Assembly: GCA_022453515.1 (NCBI GenBank)
Contig: JAJNNY010000087.1
Location: 55,292-119,291, forward strand
Direction: 5' to 3'
DNA from: Astrocystis sublimbata
Lineage: Eukaryota; Ascomycota; Sordariomycetes; Xylariales; Xylariaceae
DNA length: 64,000 nt
Shown here: positions 1 to 13,800 of the stretch, piece by piece
How positions within the stretch are numbered: position 1 is the stretch's first letter
How the letters are laid out: each line of letters begins with the position of its first letter
Program-made: the position numbers and the translations under genes
Notes under the pieces: generated by a model
Seen by the model: only the letters and a program-made list of their open reading frames with translations
Databases searched by the model: none
Told to the model about the DNA's origin: nothing

Positions 1-470
1 CGAGCGTCACCGGCACATTGAACCATCTCTCTCCGATTCACTGTTGACACCATTACCTAGCTCACACCTCCATTGCCGACGAGTTTCCGTGATCCAAATC
101 TTCAACTTCTGGATTGTTCAAGTCGTGGCGGCCTGACCTCATCCTATACCTGCCTGTCAACTAGACGGACCATCGTCCCTGTAATACAACCCACCGCTTC
201 TACAACTATCCTCCTTTTCTACTCAGCGCTGAACTTATTGGCGCTGCTAATAGAGCCATTGCTTGCTCGTCGTCCCTACGCACCCCTTCGGCAACACCAA
301 ACCCCCCTTCCTTGCTACACATCTCCTTCTCTTCGCTGAGTCAAAGGAGAGTTCTCACGCCCATCTGATCGTGAGTTCAATATTGAGCAACAGCCCCAAT
401 GGCTGCGGCATAGGCTAACAAGCATCAACAAAGTATCGCCTCGGAGAAGTAAACCGACATTTCCTCCGAA
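1..470 (+). promoter_or_regulatory. upstream/leader region of the fatty acid synthase beta gene
   Basis: This stretch holds the promoter-proximal DNA and 5' leader of the FAS beta gene; no gene is supported. A possible leader intron runs from a GTGAGT donor at 371, through a GCTAAC branch-like site at 414-419, to an AAG acceptor ending at 433. A four-codon upstream ORF (ATG at 399, TAG ending at 413) lies inside that candidate intron, so splicing would remove it. The intron is inferred from splice motifs only. The window starts too close to the gene to show whether the alpha subunit gene lies to the left. Confidence 0.4.
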
Positions 471-3400
471 ATGTACGGCACAAACACAGGGCCCCAGACG
501 GGCGTGTCAACACCTAGATCGTCATCGTCGCTCCGCGCCTTAACTATCACCCATGGCTCACTCGAATCTTCCTTCCTCGTGCCAACAAACCTCCATTTTC
601 ATGCCTCGGAGCTCAAACAGCGCTTCACTGCCGGATTACCTACGCCGACCGACGAATTGGCACAGGATGACGAACCATCCTCCGTGCCCGAACTCGTGGC
701 GCGCTATATGGAGTTTGTCGCACACGAGGTGGATGAGGGAGAAGACGACGCCCAAGGATCATATGAACAGGTCCTGAAGCTAGTCCTGACCGAATTTGAG
801 CGTATGTTCCTGAGAGGGAACGATGTTCACGCGTTGGCCAAGAACCTGCCGGGCATTCTCGAGAAGCAGATCGCCGTGGTGAGAAGCTACTATGCTGCTC
901 GTTCCGTGGCCAATCGAGCTATGAAGCCCCATGAATCGGCTCTGTTTAGAGCTGCAGAAGACGAAACCACCACAATATACAGCATCTTTGGCGGTCAAGG
1001 CAACATCGTTGAATACTTTGACGAGCTACGAGAGGTTTACGAAACATATCCCGCATTCGTGGGCGAACTGGTCACGAGATCAGCAGAGCTCCTCCATAAC
1101 CTGGCCAGGGACCCTCGAGCCGAGAAACTCTATTCTAAAGGCATCGATGTCGTGGAATGGCTACGTAACCCTGACGCGACCCCCAATGTAGACTACCTGG
1201 TTTCCGCACCGGTCAGCTTCCCTTTGATCGGATTAGTACAGCTATGCCATTACCAGGTTCTCGGCAAGTGTCTGGGACTGCATCCTGGTATTTTGCAAGA
1301 GCGTATTCAGGGTGCTACAGGCCACTCCCAAGGAGTTGTGGTTGCGGCAGCCGTCGCGGCAGCAGACTCCTGGGAATCCTTCGAGGTGGCTGCTGCTCAG
1401 GCTCTCACAATCTTATTCTGGATTGGTGCCCGTAGCCAGCAGGTTTTCCCGAGGACATCGCTTACACCAGGCACCCTCCGAGATTCCATTGACAATGGGG
1501 AGGGTGAGCCCACGCCCATGTTGAGTATCCGCGATTTGCCCGAGAGTGAAGTGCAAAAGCACATCGATGCCACGAACCAATACCTCCCCGAAGACCAACA
1601 TATTGCCATTTCGTTGGTCAACAGCCCAAGAAACATGGTTGTGACCGGCCCTCCCATCTCGCTATATGGCCTCAATCTCCAGTTGCGAAAAGTCAAGGCC
1701 CCGACAGGGTTAGACCAGAACAGGATACCTCATACAGAACGAAAAGTCCGTTTTGTCAATCGTTTCTTGCCTATCACCGCCCCGTTCCACAGCAAGTATC
1801 TCGAAGATGCGACCAAGCTCATTGACCAGGATCTTGCCGATGTCGAAATCGATGTGTCGTCGCTTGGTATTGCAGTCTACCACACCTGTACCGGCGAAGA
1901 TTTGAGGGAGACCGTCAATGGGAACATTGTTCCTTCGTTGATCCGCATGATCACGCGAGACTCGGTCCAGTGGGAAAAGGCCACTCAATTCCCGGACGCT
2001 ACTCATGTGCTTGACTTCGGGCCAGGAGGAATATCAGGTCTCGGCGTTCTGACCAGCCGTAACAAGGAGGGTACAGGCGTACGCGTTATTCTCGCTGGCA
2101 CACTTGATGGCTCTGTGCAAGAAGTCGGTTACAAGTCTGAGTTGTTTGACCGCGACGAAGACCATGCAATTGTGTTTGCCGATGATTGGGTGGAAAAGTA
2201 CGGCCCACGTCTTGTCAAGACGTCCACTGGTGAAGTATATGTCGACACAAAAATGAGCAGGTTGCTCGGTGTGCCTCCTATTGTCGTGGCCGGCATGACA
2301 CCAACAACAGTCCCTTGGGAGTTTGTTGCCGCTACCATGAATGCTGGGTATCAAATCGAGCTTGGTGGTGGTGGATATTACAATGCCAAGACGATGACGG
2401 AAGCATTGAGCAAGATCGAGAAAGCGATACCCGCGGGACGCGGTATCGCTGTGAACCTTATTTATGTCAACCCCAGGGCAATGGGCTGGCAGATTCCACT
2501 CATCGGTCGCCTGCGGGCCGATGGTGTTCCCATTGAGGGTCTTACTATTGGTGCAGGTGTGCCATCTCTCGAGGTGGCTCAGGAATATATCGAAACACTA
2601 GGGCTCAAGCATATATCATTCAAGCCTGGTTCCATGGAGGCGATTCAGTCCGTTATCAATATTGCAAAAGCCAACCCCACATTCCCTGTTATTCTCCAAT
2701 GGACTGGTGGTCGTGGAGGAGGACACCATTCGTTTGAAGACTTCCATCAACCAGTCCTGCAGATGTACGGTCGTATCCGACGATATGACAACATAATTCT
2801 CGTCGCTGGAAGTGGTTTTGGCGGCACAGAAGACACATATCCCTATTTGACCGGAGACTGGTCCAAGAAATATGGTTACCCCCCGATGCCTTTCGACGGC
2901 TGCCAATTTGGTAGCCGCATGATGGTCGCTAAAGAAGCGCACACAAGCAAAGCCGCCAAACAAGCCATCGTCGACGCAGAGGGCCTGGATGATGCCCAAT
3001 GGGAAAAGACTTACAAAGGTCCTGCCGGTGGCATCATTACCGTTAGATCTGAGATGGGCGAGCCAATTCACAAGCTTGCAACTCGAGGTGTCCGCTTCTG
3101 GGCAGAGATGGATCAGAAGATATTTAGCCTACCCAAGGAAAAGCGTGTCGCCGAGCTCAAGAAAAACAGGGAGTACATCATCAAGAAACTCAATGACGAT
3201 TTCCAGAAAGTCTGGTTCGGCCGTAACAAAGCAGGAAAAACTGTGGATCTCGAGGACATGACTTATGGCGAAGTTGTGCGACGCATGGTCGAGCTTCTTT
3301 ATGTGACGCATGAAGCCCGATGGATCGACGCCTCCTACAAAAAGTTGACTGGCGATTTCATTCATCGTTTAGAGGAGCGGTTCACCAACAACTCCGACCA

Positions 3401-6400
3401 GCCGTCGCTACTGCAGAATTATGCGGATCTGAATGACCCTGTTCCCTGTGTTGAAAAGATACTCAGCCAGTACTCTGAAGCCGATACTCAGATCATCAAC
3501 GCTCAAGATGTGCAACACTTTCTGCTTCTGTGCCAACGTCGCGGTCAAAAACCGGTCACTTTCGTTCCGGCCTTGGACGAAAGCTTTGAATTCTTTTTCA
3601 AGAAGGACTCGCTGTGGCAATCCGAGGATTTAGAAGCAGTCATCGATCAGGATGTTGGCCGCACTTGCATTCTACAAGGTCCTATGGCCGCTAAGTTCTC
3701 GACCAAGATGGACGAGCCTATCAAGGACATACTGGATAGCATTCACAATGGGCACATTTCCCGACTGACTAAGGATGTTTACGGGGGCAATGCCAATTCT
3801 ATCCCAACTGCGGAATACTTCGGTGGTAAGCTTATCGAAACAGAGCCACCTTCAGACCTTGAAGGTCTTGTCGTTTCTGAAGACGAGCAAAAGCACACTT
3901 ACAGACTATCTACCTCACCTGCTGCCACACTACCCCCCATTGAGTCTTGGCTTTCGCTGTTGGCTGGTCCGAGTCGCAGTTGGCGACACGCTCTTTTCAC
4001 ATCAGAAGTTGTAGTTCAAGGGCAGAAATATCAAACCAACCCAATGAAGCGGATCTTTGCGCCCGTTCGCGGTCTGTTTGTTGAAGTTCGCCATCCAAAC
4101 GACCCAGCCAAAACATCGATCCTCGTCAGAGAACAACCACGCCTTAATCATTATCAGGATGTGATTGAAGTCAAATTTGATGGCAAGCGAGAAATCACTG
4201 TCGATATGTTCAAGGAGACTACAGCCCTAGGGCAGCCGGTTTCGCTACCTCTCAGATTTGTCTACCGACCCGAAGCAGGCTTTGCCCCCATCCACGAGGT
4301 TATGGAGGGTCGCAATGACCGTATCAAAGAATTCTACTGGCGTGCCTGGTTTGGAAATGAGCCGCTTGATCTAGATAGCGATGTTCATTCCCAATTTGAT
4401 GGTGGCAAGACTACTATTACCAGCGCTGCAATCAACGATTTCGTCCACGCTGTTGGAAATACCGGAGAAGCATTCGTCGACCGTCCGGGAAAAGACATGC
4501 TTGCGCCCATGGACTTTGCCATTGTGGTTGGCTGGAAAGCAATTACAAAGCCGATCTTCCCTCGAAAGGTAGACGGTGACCTTCTAAAGCTCGTCCATCT
4601 GTCAAATGGCTTCCGCATGATGCCTGGTGCAGAGCCACTGAAGAAGGGCGATGAAGTCAAGACAACTGCTCAGATTAATGCCGTCGTTAACCAAGACTCT
4701 GGTAAAATGGTGGAAGTATGCGGTACCATTTACCGCGATGATGAAGCTGTGATGGAGGTCACTTCGCAATTCTTGTACAGGGGCGTCTACACAGATTTCG
4801 AGAATACCTTCCAACGCAAACTCGAGACACCAATGCAAGTCCACCTCGCCACCTCGAAGGACATCGCAGTGCTGCGATCGAAGGACTGGATCCAAATCGA
4901 CAACAATGACATTGAGTTGTTGGGCCAAACATTGACTTTCCGTCTGCAGAGTCTAGTTTCGTTCAAGAACAAAACGGTGTTCAATACCGTGGCCACCAGT
5001 GGCCAAGTCTTGCTTGAGCTTCCTACCAAGGAAATTATTCAAATCGGCAGCGTGGACTACGAGGCTGGTGTTTCTCACGGAAATCCTGTTCTAGACTATC
5101 TTGAGCGCCATGGTTCTTCCATTGAACAGCCCATCCTGTTTGAGAACCCCATTCCCTTGAGTGGCAAGGCCCCGCTTCTTCTGAAGGCGCCTGCCTCGAA
5201 CGAGACTTACGCCAAAGTCTCGGGCGATTACAATCCCATTCACGTTTCGCGCGTTTTCTCCGCTTATGCTAATTTGCCAGGCACCATCACGCATGGCATG
5301 TATTCGAGCGCGGCCGTCCGTAGCTTGGTCGAAACATGGGCTGCGGAGAATAACGTTGGCCGAGTTCGAAGCTTCCATGCTTCCTTGGTTGGCATGGTAC
5401 TTCCTAACGACGATATTGAAGTTAGACTACAGCATGTCGGCATGATTGGCGGTCGAAAGATCATCAAGGTTGAGGCCAGCAACAAGGAGACAGAGGAGAA
5501 GACTTTGCTAGGTGAAGCAGAGGTTGAACAGCCTGTCACAGCATATGTCTTCACTGGCCAGGGCTCCCAAGAGCAAGGCATGGGCATGGATCTATACGCA
5601 TCTAGTCCAGTTGCCAAGGAGGTCTGGGACCGGGCCGATACGTATCTCCTCGATACCTACGGTTGGTTTTCCTCATCCTACTCTTTCTTGTCTTTCCTTA
5701 CTAAACGTTTTTAGGCTTTTCTATCTTGAACATTGTCAAGAACAACCCGAAGGAGCTCACCGTTCATTTTGGTGGTCCTCGCGGTAAGGCAATTCGGGAG
5801 AATTATATGCAGATGAACTTTGAGACCATCGGTGCGGATGGAACTGTCAAGTCTGAACGCATCTTCAAGGAGATCAACGAGAAGACAACGTCTTACACAT
5901 ACCGATCACCAGCTGGCCTATTGTCGGCAACACAGTTCACCCAACCTGCCTTGACGCTGATGGAGAAAGCCAGTTTTGAGGACATGAACGCCAAGGGTCT
6001 AGTGCCGCGTGACAGCACCTTCGCCGGTCACTCCCTGGGAGAGTACTCAGCTCTTGCTGCTCTTGCCAATGTGCTCCCTATTGAGTCATTGGTCTCCGTT
6101 GTCTTCTATCGCGGCTTAACTATGCAGGTGGCTGTTGAGCGTGATGCGCAGGGACGGTCGAACTACTCCATGTGTGCCGTGAATCCCAGCCGTATCTCCA
6201 AGACCTTTGGCGAAGGTGCACTTCGCTTCGTGGTTCGCAGCATCGCCGAGGAGACTGGTTGGCTCCTGGAAATCGTCAACTATAACATTGCCAACATGCA
6301 ATATGTTTGCGCTGGTGATCTCCGTGCTCTTGACACGCTTACGACGGTCACCAACTATCTGAAAGCCCAGAAGATTGACACAAATCAGTTACTCAACAGT

Positions 6401-6832
6401 GTCAGCAGCGAGGAATTGAAACAGCAGCTTGCAGACATTATCAAAGGCTCAGCTCAACAAACCTTGGCCAAGCCGACACCGATAGAGTTACAGCGTGGCT
6501 TCGCCACTATTCCGTTGAAGGGCATTGACGTCCCATTCCACTCTACGTTCTTGAGATCTGGTGTCAAGCCTTTCCGAAACATCCTTCTCAAGAAGATCCA
6601 CAAGACATCCATTGATCCTTCAAAACTTGTTGGAAAATACATTCCTAACGTCACTGCTCGTCCGTTTGAGCTTACTAAGGAATACTTCCAAAACGTATAC
6701 GATCTCACTAGCTCACCGAAGATTGCCCAGATTCTTCAGAACTGGGATAGCTACCAGGACGATACAGACAAGGTGAACGGCACAAATGGTGTCAATGGAG
6801 CCTTGACGGCGGAGGTCGGTGGCCACCAGTAA
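471..6832 (+). CDS. FAS1: fatty acid synthase subunit beta
   Basis: Encodes the beta chain of the cytosolic type I fungal fatty acid synthase, which with the alpha chain forms the alpha6-beta6 complex that makes long-chain acyl-CoA from acetyl- and malonyl-CoA. Two exons, 471-5661 and 5715-6832, are joined across a 53-bp intron with a CTAAAC branch site just before its acceptor; phase is kept and the product is 2102 residues, normal for the family. Domains in order: acetyltransferase with GHSQG (Ser286); FMN enoyl reductase starting near residue 602 ([15 protein letters not shown]); hot-dog dehydratase with DYNPIH at 1586-1591; malonyl/palmitoyl transferase with [13 protein letters not shown] (Ser1837). 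No frame breaks or missing catalytic motifs were seen. In many filamentous ascomycetes the alpha gene is a divergent neighbour, which would lie outside the window. The start ATG at 471 gives a typical N-terminus; no in-frame alternative looks better. Confidence 0.97.
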
Positions 6833-9800
6833 GACTGGTCTCGTAATCGAAAGCCAGAAAGGGGTGGACTTTCGGAGGAATCTGTGCCAGTCAGACTGAG
6901 CCTTCGTTATCAATCGTGTCATGAATATAATTCGGGTTTATAATTACCTAGGTAGGTAGTCACGTTAGAGACTTAGAACGGTAGAATATGAGTAACATGA
7001 GATGGATTCTTTGCGGCGTTTGGGGGGTCAATTATAGTTTCGTTCTTGATGTATCGTCCAATCTGATACAGTCATATACATCTTCTTTTGCGCAACTCGC
7101 TCACTGGATCTATACAGCCGTCCCTTGTTCGTGAATGCTGAGCTATAGCTGTGTGAGTTCAGGCAATCATGGAGTTTGACGTTTTATTGAATGCTACAAC
7201 TCCGTGTCGTCGGAACATTTTACAGAATCGCTTGGTAGAACCTGTGTGCGGCCTTTAAATCGTTAGTGAGAAGCTGCGAGAAGTATGAATGATCTCCCTA
7301 ATAGGAGTCTTTCCCAACATTTGCGAGTACAGCGCATACTACACACATGCAGTCAGTTCCAACGTGGAATTCAGCGTGGCAAGCTGAGTTTTCCTCTCGA
7401 GTGATATAGAGGTCGTCTCATCCCCCTCTCGATACCTTTTCCTTCTCTTAGGAAGCATTGATCCTGCTAGCTCGTCGCGTATTAGAGAATTATGAACTCT
7501 AACACATAGCTGGTTAGCCACGTACAGGCACAATTTGGTACAGCTAAACTCCATTCTCTCCCTACCGAGCGGCGAGGGTAGGTATATGAAGGCGAGATCT
7601 TACAAACAATCGCATAGCGACAGCGGATAATGGTAGTATTTCGTCCTCAAAGTCATGTTTCTGGAGAAATTCTCTACCCGGCCTATATAATAATGTGAGG
7701 TTTTGTCAACGGAATGCTATGCACACACTGCGCGGCCAATTCTTCGGGCGATTACTTGACATTCCAATTTAATTAACCTTGGACGTCCTTCGAGCGAGAT
7801 GCTAGATTGGCTTCGTTAGCACTCCGTCTGGCACTACGAAAATTTATCGCAAACCTTAGATTTGAGATCAGATGGTATTTTGACAGTCAAGCCAGATTTA
7901 CATGACGCAGTTTGTCTTAGCCAAACATCTCATGGCTAGAGAAAAGAAGAGAGAGAGAGATCTACGGCATCTCCTTTCAAGAGTATCCTATGATTATAGC
8001 CAAAGTGGCATGACTCAACTAAGGACTAATTATCAGTGATTATTTGGTGTACTGTTGTTGATTAACTTTCAGTGTGGCGGATTCGGTTTTCAATGCCATC
8101 ACCGGTCACAACTCTTCATATCTCTCTTGTTTCAAATCAACATATGTTCAAATATTATGAGAATCTCTTACATCCCCGTGGTACAAAATTGGGGTCAGCA
8201 ATTCCATGAAAAGTACCTAGCTATTCTGTATCAGGTCTTTGTGGCTGTGTTGAACTACCTAGGGTAGTAGTATATGACGATCTCGTAGGACTTCGAATCT
8301 TAATGAGATGATTTCTAACCAAAGGAGATGTCTCAAGGAGGAAACTGGATCAAGCGGGATAGAGATCCTCCCGTGACGTCAGATCGAGCCAACGTGCGAG
8401 GATGATGACGAAGTCATGATGTAGTAACGTTATTTCCCAGCATCCTCTGGCTTCATATCCTGGCCTTTACATATTTGAGACTTGACTGCTTGTCATGACA
8501 AGTCTTCCAGTCAGTCATGATTGATCCCGAGGCATCTGTCGATGCTTGTGTTTTGCGACGACAAATTACGCAGTGAATCGCAGGACTCCTGGCTTCAGAA
8601 CGACTTTGAGTCAAAGTCGATTGTGATGTCCAGTGAACCAGAAGACTGCAGCCATAGGTCAACATATAATTTCCCATTGCGCTGCTCGCCACATGTCCCT
8701 GGCTAACCCTATATATATTAAACGATCGAGGAAGCAGCACTCGATGATACAAAACCTTAGTCGGTAAGGGTACCATTAGCTCCCGAATGCGTTGTAATTC
8801 ACGATAACATCAGCGCAATTATCGTAGGATACCTGTCCTTTTTCCGTCGCGGCTGTACGGGAGGAAGTCGTTCAATGCATCTTTTATTACATGCAAGCCA
8901 TTACGTATCGATAATGAAGTTACCAAGGCTTCTTTCTGGCAGCAGCTTGATTTATCGCCATAGCAGGCCGGAAGGGTTTCGCTCGACAACGCCTGTTGCG
9001 CTTCATTGGCTTAGAAACCCTCATGAATTCACGCAAGAGATCAGGTTTGTTTACTGCAATGTCGTTAGGGGACAATTATGCATGCAATTAGACGGCACAG
9101 CCTGAAGGAGTGCACAAGAATCCTTCCCAGAACAAGTACTTTTTAGGAAATGCGCGATACAGAAATACGAGGCTTGGGGGCCTCAGCATAGTCCACAGAG
9201 AAATTCGTAGTCTGCGGATTATCGGGTAGTTGAAGAACGTGTCACGCTCTAGGACTCCCGTATCCAGAGTTTCTGAATACGACGAACTGCCTAGGTAGCG
9301 AGCGGCATCCACGCCGTTTGTTACCTGTGACCGTACTCTCCCATGGCAATCGATCGATACAAGTGGCCTGTTGCTACTGATTATAATTTCAAATACAGGT
9401 AGCATTAGCCAGGCAACTACAAGGCTACAAAGACTTCCCATTTCTCCCCTGCACGTCTTCGTCTACTCTGTCAGATACGTCATGATGTCCTGCCTGCCCT
9501 ATCAACACATTCGAGACGGACTGTGGCTTTCCATACCTGCCCGCGACTTCCGAGTCTTCGAGTCTCTAGTATGTTGCCATGGTCGATCTTATGCTGTGGC
9601 TTCACAGAATGATCACGGGCAGTTCTAACGTACACCGCTTGCAAGCCATCGCGCATCGAGTTGCGGCACTCTTTGCTTCATCCGGAGAAAGCCGAGCGGG
9701 ACGGCCAGTCCTCACTACCGGCGACTGATTGATGATTGCCTCTGGAAGTGGCGGCGTTCCGAGCGCCAGTGGCGCCAACAGACTCTGCCTACATGCAGCC

Positions 9801-10819
9801 ATCTGATTCCAGGGTTGCAAGCATTTGGCCACATAACTACAGCAGTTATGAGCATAGTTTGCAGGGGCGACCAGCTCCCCCAAGCTGCGCCAGGGTCCAT
9901 ATCCCGTCTGTCAATGCAAGTGACCAGTAGGAAGCTATATCCATGATTGCGTTGAATGTACGGGAGCCTCTGGCCGCCTTGGCGGGTTGACAATCGGGAT
10001 CCCGCTCATGCGAAGAGAAAGTTTTTTTTTTCTTTTTTTCCAATACATTACTCACGACAGCCAGAGTGAAGTGGCGGGATAAGCCGCCATCTTGGCAAAA
10101 AAAAATATGCATATTCAACACGTGGTGTATCGCTGCCGTGCGACGCTTCAAGGTGTGCGCCGCCGACGACGACGCCGCCAACAGTTAGGTCGCACCCAGC
10201 CTGGGGGCGTGAGCGTATCCCGGGCATTCTGACCTAATGCAAGTACATGTATGTGTATGTAGTTGCTTCCTGCAGCGTTCTTCGATAAAGTCCTGCATCG
10301 GTGATACGTCGCAATGTGGCGTGGTAGCCGCCCATCCACCAGGCCCGATGGGACAGGATATCCGCGAGGATGATTAAGGCGATTAGGTGGTCTCGGTGGT
10401 GAAGTGAAGTGATGGAGAGAACTAAGGCGTGTTAGCGTTGACCGCCTTCGCAGCGTAGGGGTCCACGTCCACGATGGGGTCACGATTAAGCCATTGCGCC
10501 GTGGCCCGATGCTATGTCGGCATTCATCCAAGGCGCCGTCGATGCAGTGCTTACGTACTATTGATCGCTCGCCGGCGAGGTCGACGAGGGGGCTCGAGCG
10601 CGCCAGCGTCAACGTATCATCGTTTCGTCTTGTCCCGTACTATTGTCAACTTTCTCGCGCTTATTCCAGACGCATTCGAGCCTGTCAAAGGCTAGAACAC
10701 TGAGAACACTCGCCCGTGACTCGGCGGCTGGGCCGAAAGCTGCCCGGGATAGATTGGCCAAGCTTGCCTCTCCACCTCAGCTGCTTCAGCTCAGCTCTGC
10801 GCGGGTAGAAAGAATGCCA

Positions 10820-10863
10820 CATGCTGCCCATGCTGCCCATGCTGCCCATGCTGCCCATGCTGC
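10820..10863. repeat. minisatellite, 9-bp unit CATGCTGCC, about five copies
   Basis: Four perfect tandem copies of CATGCTGCC and a fifth that ends CA instead of CC. The unit is a multiple of three, so an overlapping plus-strand ORF reads it as a His-Ala-Ala repeat. That ORF has no other sign of being a gene. Confidence 0.9.
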
Positions 10864-13800
10864 ACGTGGAGCTCGTGCCCCCCTCGAAAATGTGCGCATG
10901 GGTTGGTTCATGATAGGCTCGTTCTCGCAGCCCAAGAGCATGTCATCCACCCTACCTAAGGTAGGCGTAGGAAGTAGACAACCAATACATATCTGGCTCT
11001 GGTTGGATGGTAACTAACTACATGTAATTCTACTTTCTACTTTCTACTTTTACTTTCTGCATCTGCTTCTCCATCACCTGGAGTGCAGGTAGGCGAGGAG
11101 GGAATAAGTGTGGATAAGCGCTTAGCTTTGCACCTGGCAACCATCGACTTTTGGTTGGCTGCTGTCTCGGCGAAATGCAGCGCCACACATAAGACCCTTC
11201 GAGAAAAGTCCAAGGCTTATGCTCATGTCTCAGCCTGCGATTAGCTCATCCTTCTCATGCGAATATCTGCGAGCGGTATTGCTGATGGGATCATCTTTGG
11301 ATGGTTGTGCAGTTGCCTGACTCGGTTACTTTATTAAATGAGGTCGTCGTGGTCTAGAGCGACAAAGCCTGCAGCTTTATATAATCTACATATAATTCTC
11401 ACCCGAGACGGGGAAATAGATGAATTTATCGGTGTATGACTTGTGTGATCCGAAACGACGGTTGCTGATAGGGGAGGCTCGAGTCTCAATCCGCCTCAAT
11501 CTGGGCTGTATACATCGAGATGGCAGTGGCAAGCAGCAATACCACGCGAGCAGGAAGACGCTTGTCCCCGGAAAACAAACCACCTCCCAGGTATACCAAT
11601 CATTCTGTGCCACTTCCTCCCGCATCCATCGCAAAGGCTCCTCTGCCGTTGGTCGCCAGTGGATGCCTCGCCGGCAAGTCTCCTTCCTACATGGATCCTT
11701 CGAGGAATCAATTCGCTTATCAGTGAATACGATGAGCAGTGAGATGTAAGATCATGAAAAGATGCGGTTCTCACGAACGGACGGTCACACGCGAGGGTCA
11801 GAAAACTTCTTGGAAATCCTTCGTCGCGTCCGCTTTCGGTGTGGCTGACAGGAAACCAATTGCGCGCGAGCATGTCAAGAGCAGCAACGTATCGCAAGAC
11901 TGGTATTGGCTCTCGCTTTACGTCAGATCATAGCGTTGTTCCAGCGATCGTCGCGGCGATGGAATTTGTGTCTGTTTCAAGCCTGATCTGATACGAGCCC
12001 GTTTGGCTTTCGAACCGAATCCTTTTCGCGTCATATGATATGAGCCTCTTGGAGTGCGCGTCTCCGATTATGTATTTGGCAAACTACGCAGCCCAAGAGC
12101 TTCAGCCACTGATAAAATACGTAAGCAAGATGGAGCGTCGAGCAACTGCCAATTAGTGTACGAGTAAGGGGTGTGTTCTTGGTAACGGTGCGCCCGTGAT
12201 ATCAACGCACCTCGGTCCTCATGCTGCCACTTGCAGCCCGACCGCGCCACATCGACGAACTGCTTCTGACCCCAGAAGAGACGGAAAATTCGACACCCGC
12301 TTTCCGCTCCATGGAAAGAGCCCTGGGCTAAACGGTGAAGTCGCCTGCGAAAGCGGGACCAAGGACACCAATAGCTATTTGATTGTTAATTGATTGTACG
12401 CGTACTCGCTCAAAGTCAGCCATAACATCAACACCACCGGATCAGGTTGAGCGCCCGGCTGACAATTGTGACTCGAATTCCGAAGACATAAAATCTCTTC
12501 AACCTGAATCCCCACTTGCTCGTGTAACTGCCTGGACGAGTATGCACATTGGACATGGACAGATCCATGATAACAGTCCCTGCATCTGCGGTGGCAGACT
12601 GCACAGCACCATGAGGCGTAGAACGGGAACCTACCTCGCTGACCTACTCTCGATGACCCTTGGAGGTTGGCTCATACCCAAGCGCGCCCGGCGTGACTCG
12701 CGGCTTGGACAACTATATCAGGCCCAATGTTCAGGGAGATATAGTGTTGAATGGACATGCGTGCCCTGATAGGTCCTATCCCTACACTCGGCAGCAGAGA
12801 TACATTGGTCGTGTCGGTATAGAGAGCTCTTCGGACGAGGGTTACGTTACCATGCATCTAGAACCTGCACAAGCAGCAGGCTGTGCTGGGCGAACAGCCC
12901 ATTTCATTTGCAAGAAACATTGGTTGTTGCGTAGCGCAGATCGTATCTTACCTAATCGTGATGATGTCAGCACTAGCAGTCCTAGATTCACCAGATTATC
13001 GATCTGAGCCTATGAGGACAGACCCCGGACCTGGTACTACCCGAGCTACCTACCGTGTTCAATGTTGTCGTGCAACCCTTTTCGCTGCTGCCATGATGCG
13101 CACAGTGAAGATTGGGTAAATGTTCCTACGCGGAGCCGAGCATTTGCTCTATATCCGATTGCCGGTAACGAGGTGAGGAATCATTAAAGTAACCATACAA
13201 GAAACGTGGAGGGATCACCCAGGGGCCTGGCACTGCTACCATAGGATATGTATAATTGAGAAGAAAACTGGATCTTTCTCGAGCCTGTCCAGCCAGCTGT
13301 CGAGCTGTGCTGTGGCCTCACTCAAAGTTCTATTTCTTTAGGTAAGCGATGTAACGCACGGTCGCTATTTATAGTGCGTCCAAGAACATTCAATCTTCCA
13401 AGACGGATGCCCCGATGATCATTGAAGGTGGGCCAGTTTCAGCTTCTTTTGGGTATAATGCCACAAAGTGAGAGTTTTGGCTCTCTCTCTCTCTGCAAAA
13501 GCTGGGGTTGAAATGATGTTGTCGACTACATACATGTACCTAGGTAGGCATCTATACTGCTACTTTAAAGCGCGATTATGTTGGTGAGCCCTTGCGGCCC
13601 ACCTTGTATTCAGGGGCAACCTCGTGGACGTACGTGCCTGGATCCCGACGAAGGAACATGTATGGTAGGGTCATAAGTGACGAGCTTGCACTGCGCGGAC
13701 ATCGCGCAACTCTCGTGTACTACTTGAAAGGAGCTCGAACGAGTATTAGGCCAATGCTATGATTGCTCGACTTGTATATGTATACTGCATGTCTGAATAT

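Noticed and set aside
73..339. 88-codon ORF upstream of FAS beta
   Set aside because: Low-complexity, no recognisable domain, and it lies where the FAS beta leader and promoter must be.
10148..10612. 154-codon minus-strand ORF
   Set aside because: Arg/Pro/Thr-rich with an Arg run from a GC-rich repeat; no domain, no supporting splice structure.
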